A stretch of DNA of 64,000 nt from Gentiana macrophylla. Lineage: Eukaryota; Streptophyta; Magnoliopsida; Gentianales; Gentianaceae. Positions 62,705 to 64,000 of the stretch are shown piece after piece (within the stretch, counting starts at the first letter, position 1; each line of letters starts with the position of its first letter). The DNA lies in NCBI GenBank assembly GCA_026214975.1, contig JAOBSW010000861.1, forward strand, positions 142,955 through 206,954, written 5' to 3'. A program made the translations under genes and the position numbers. Under the pieces are notes generated by a model. The model made no database searches. It saw nothing but the letters and a program-made list of their open reading frames with translations, and was not told the origin of the DNA.

Positions 62705-63362
62705 TGTACAAAATCTAAATTAAATTTAACGGTTATAAAAAAAATTAATTTAACTAACCAATTTTACTTATAACTAAAACCGAATTGAAGTAACGATTAA
62801 ATCAGAACAACTTCAAATATCGGTCTAGTAAAGTAAATTTGATTATAAAATGGAATTTTTTTTTACACTTGTAAAAAAATTATTTGAATAAAATACAAAC
62901 CAAATTTACTTATAACTAAAACCGTGACAAGTAACGATTAAATCGAAACAACTTCAAAAATCAGTATCGTAAAGTAAATTTGATTGTTGTTTTTAACAAC
63001 TAAACAAACGATAATCAAAGAAATGAGTAGAAGATGTAAATTTTTTAGAGAAGAAGATGTAAGAATTGAGAGGAGAGTGGTGTGAGAAATTGGAAATGGA
63101 ATGTGGTAGTATTTATAGGATTTTTTGAAGTGTTTGGAAAAGAAAAAATATATATAGCCGTTTGTAAGAAAGTAGCCGTTGGAGCGGTTCGGTTCGATTC
63201 TGATTCCGCCGGATTATAACATGTTCGCCGGTCCGGTTGAACTCAGCGGTTCGGTCGATTCGATTACTAATAATCCCTAAGCGCCCAACAAGCGTGATTC
63301 ACAAACCATGATTCAGGTTCCAACCGCCGTTACGGTTTTATTTGGCCACCACTAGTTAGATC

Positions 63363-64000
63363 CTTTCAAAGTGCATCGTCTCACAACCAATAGAGGATTC
63401 AGAGAAAAATAAAATCATTGAAAACGACATTTTTTGGTGAATATATCTAACAAAAAATTTCGTAATACCATATGTATATATGGGTAAAAATAATCATCGG
63501 GGGTGGCCTCCCGAGAAGTGTGGATCCGCCCATGCTTACGGTTGTGGATCCGAGTTTCTAGTGATACCGCAGAGGTTTAGGTTAAGGTTGAAAATGTGAA
63601 CTATTAGTAGTACATGTGTTAAATAGTGCAGCTGCAAGCATAATTAGTGTTGGACCATACAATCAATTCTAAACATTTACTACAATCTAATACAGTTTTT
63701 TTGGTTTTTGGAAAGACGAATTTTTTTATCAAACCAAACTATAGAGGTAAAGTAAATGAGAAAGCGCTACTATCGTGAAATTTCACTAAATCGACTCATT
63801 TCGTAAAGAGAGTTTGACTCGATTCGGTTTTTCGAGTTCAAGATCGAGTCAAGCTACTCGAATAATTAATCGAGCCGATCTCGAGTTTTGAAATATAAGT
63901 AATCGAGTAGCTCAGCGAGCTTATCGAGCTTGATTAATTAATTAATTGATTAATTAAATTTATTATAAAATATTATTTTTTATAGTTCAAAAAATATTAC
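63363..64000. other. Gene-free repeat-like DNA at the window edge
   Basis: A segment near 63500-63535 (GGGGGTGGCCTCCCGAGAAG, TGGATCCGCCC) resembles a hAT MITE right end. From 63800 the sequence is crowded with CGAGTAGCTC/GATCGAGTC motifs (CTCGATTCGG, AGCTACTCGA, TCGAGTAGCTCAGCGAGC), characteristic of the termini of some plant DNA transposons. The element, if any, continues beyond the window. Confidence 0.4.

Larger units (their letters stand above)
56596..63354 (-). mobile_element. hAT transposon, 6.76 kb including a nested copia LTR
   Basis: Termini TACTGGTGGCCAAAT (left) and ATTTGGCCACCACTA (right) are inverted repeats of the TAGTGGTGGCCAA type. The 8-bp duplication GTTAGATC is perfect (56588-56595 and 63355-63362). 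Subterminal AACCGGCGGTT/CGGTTCGG motifs crowd both ends, as in plant hAT elements, where they bind transposase. A decayed transposase runs on the reverse strand. Without the LTR at 58991-60761 the element is about 5 kb. Confidence 0.9.

Overview
This 64-kb window is a gene-poor, AT-rich stretch of a plant nuclear genome (angiosperm, most likely a dicot). It is built almost entirely of nested transposable elements. The plant assignment rests on an Athila-type Ty3/gypsy element with a tRNA-Asp primer site, Tat/Grande-like and Tekay/Del-like long terminal repeats (LTRs), plant Ty1/copia LTRs, Stowaway, Tourist and hAT MITEs, a Mutator-like element (MULE) carrying gene fragments, and two pentatricopeptide-repeat (PPR) gene fragments. 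I find no intact cellular gene, no tRNA or rRNA gene and no CRISPR array. The open frames longer than 60 codons are mostly chance, repeat-driven, or pieces of decayed transposon proteins.

Layout. 1-2.9 kb: MITEs in AT-rich DNA. 2.9-9 kb: a copia LTR with a gag start cut by a gypsy LTR fragment, then a 1.8-kb copia LTR in reverse orientation. 9-22.8 kb: a reverse-oriented gypsy element with a 2.55-kb LTR, into which a Tat-like derivative (10.88-18.79 kb) inserted. That derivative lacks gag-pol but keeps an antisense, intron-containing ORF and two tandem-repeat arrays, and itself hosts a solo LTR and a hAT MITE. 22.8-24 kb: a hAT MITE and a Harbinger MITE with a C-rich core. 24.4-30.4 kb: a reverse-strand P-class PPR pseudogene split by a 5.5-kb non-coding LTR retrotransposon.

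32-52.2 kb: the centrepiece. A foldback element contains a 20.2-kb MULE with a perfect 9-bp target-site duplication (TSD) and long terminal inverted repeats (TIRs). The MULE carries PPR and zinc-knuckle fragments, is internally triplicated in 1.8-kb units, and its first unit is split by a 13.9-kb Athila element with a perfect 5-bp TSD. The neighbouring units preserve the empty insertion site.

52.2-64 kb: a tandem repeat, Stowaway, Tourist and hAT MITEs, then a 6.76-kb hAT element on the reverse strand with a decayed transposase. It has a perfect 8-bp TSD, is interrupted by a copia LTR, and has a 5-unit tandem array in its 3' region. The last 0.6 kb is repeat-like.

The genes do not form a pathway; what links the features is insertion order, which can be read from TSDs and empty sites. 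Comparison of internal repeats (LTR pairs and MULE units) shows differences concentrated at CAG, CTG and CCG. This suggests a CHG-context sequencing artefact, so some of the frameshifts recorded here may not be real.
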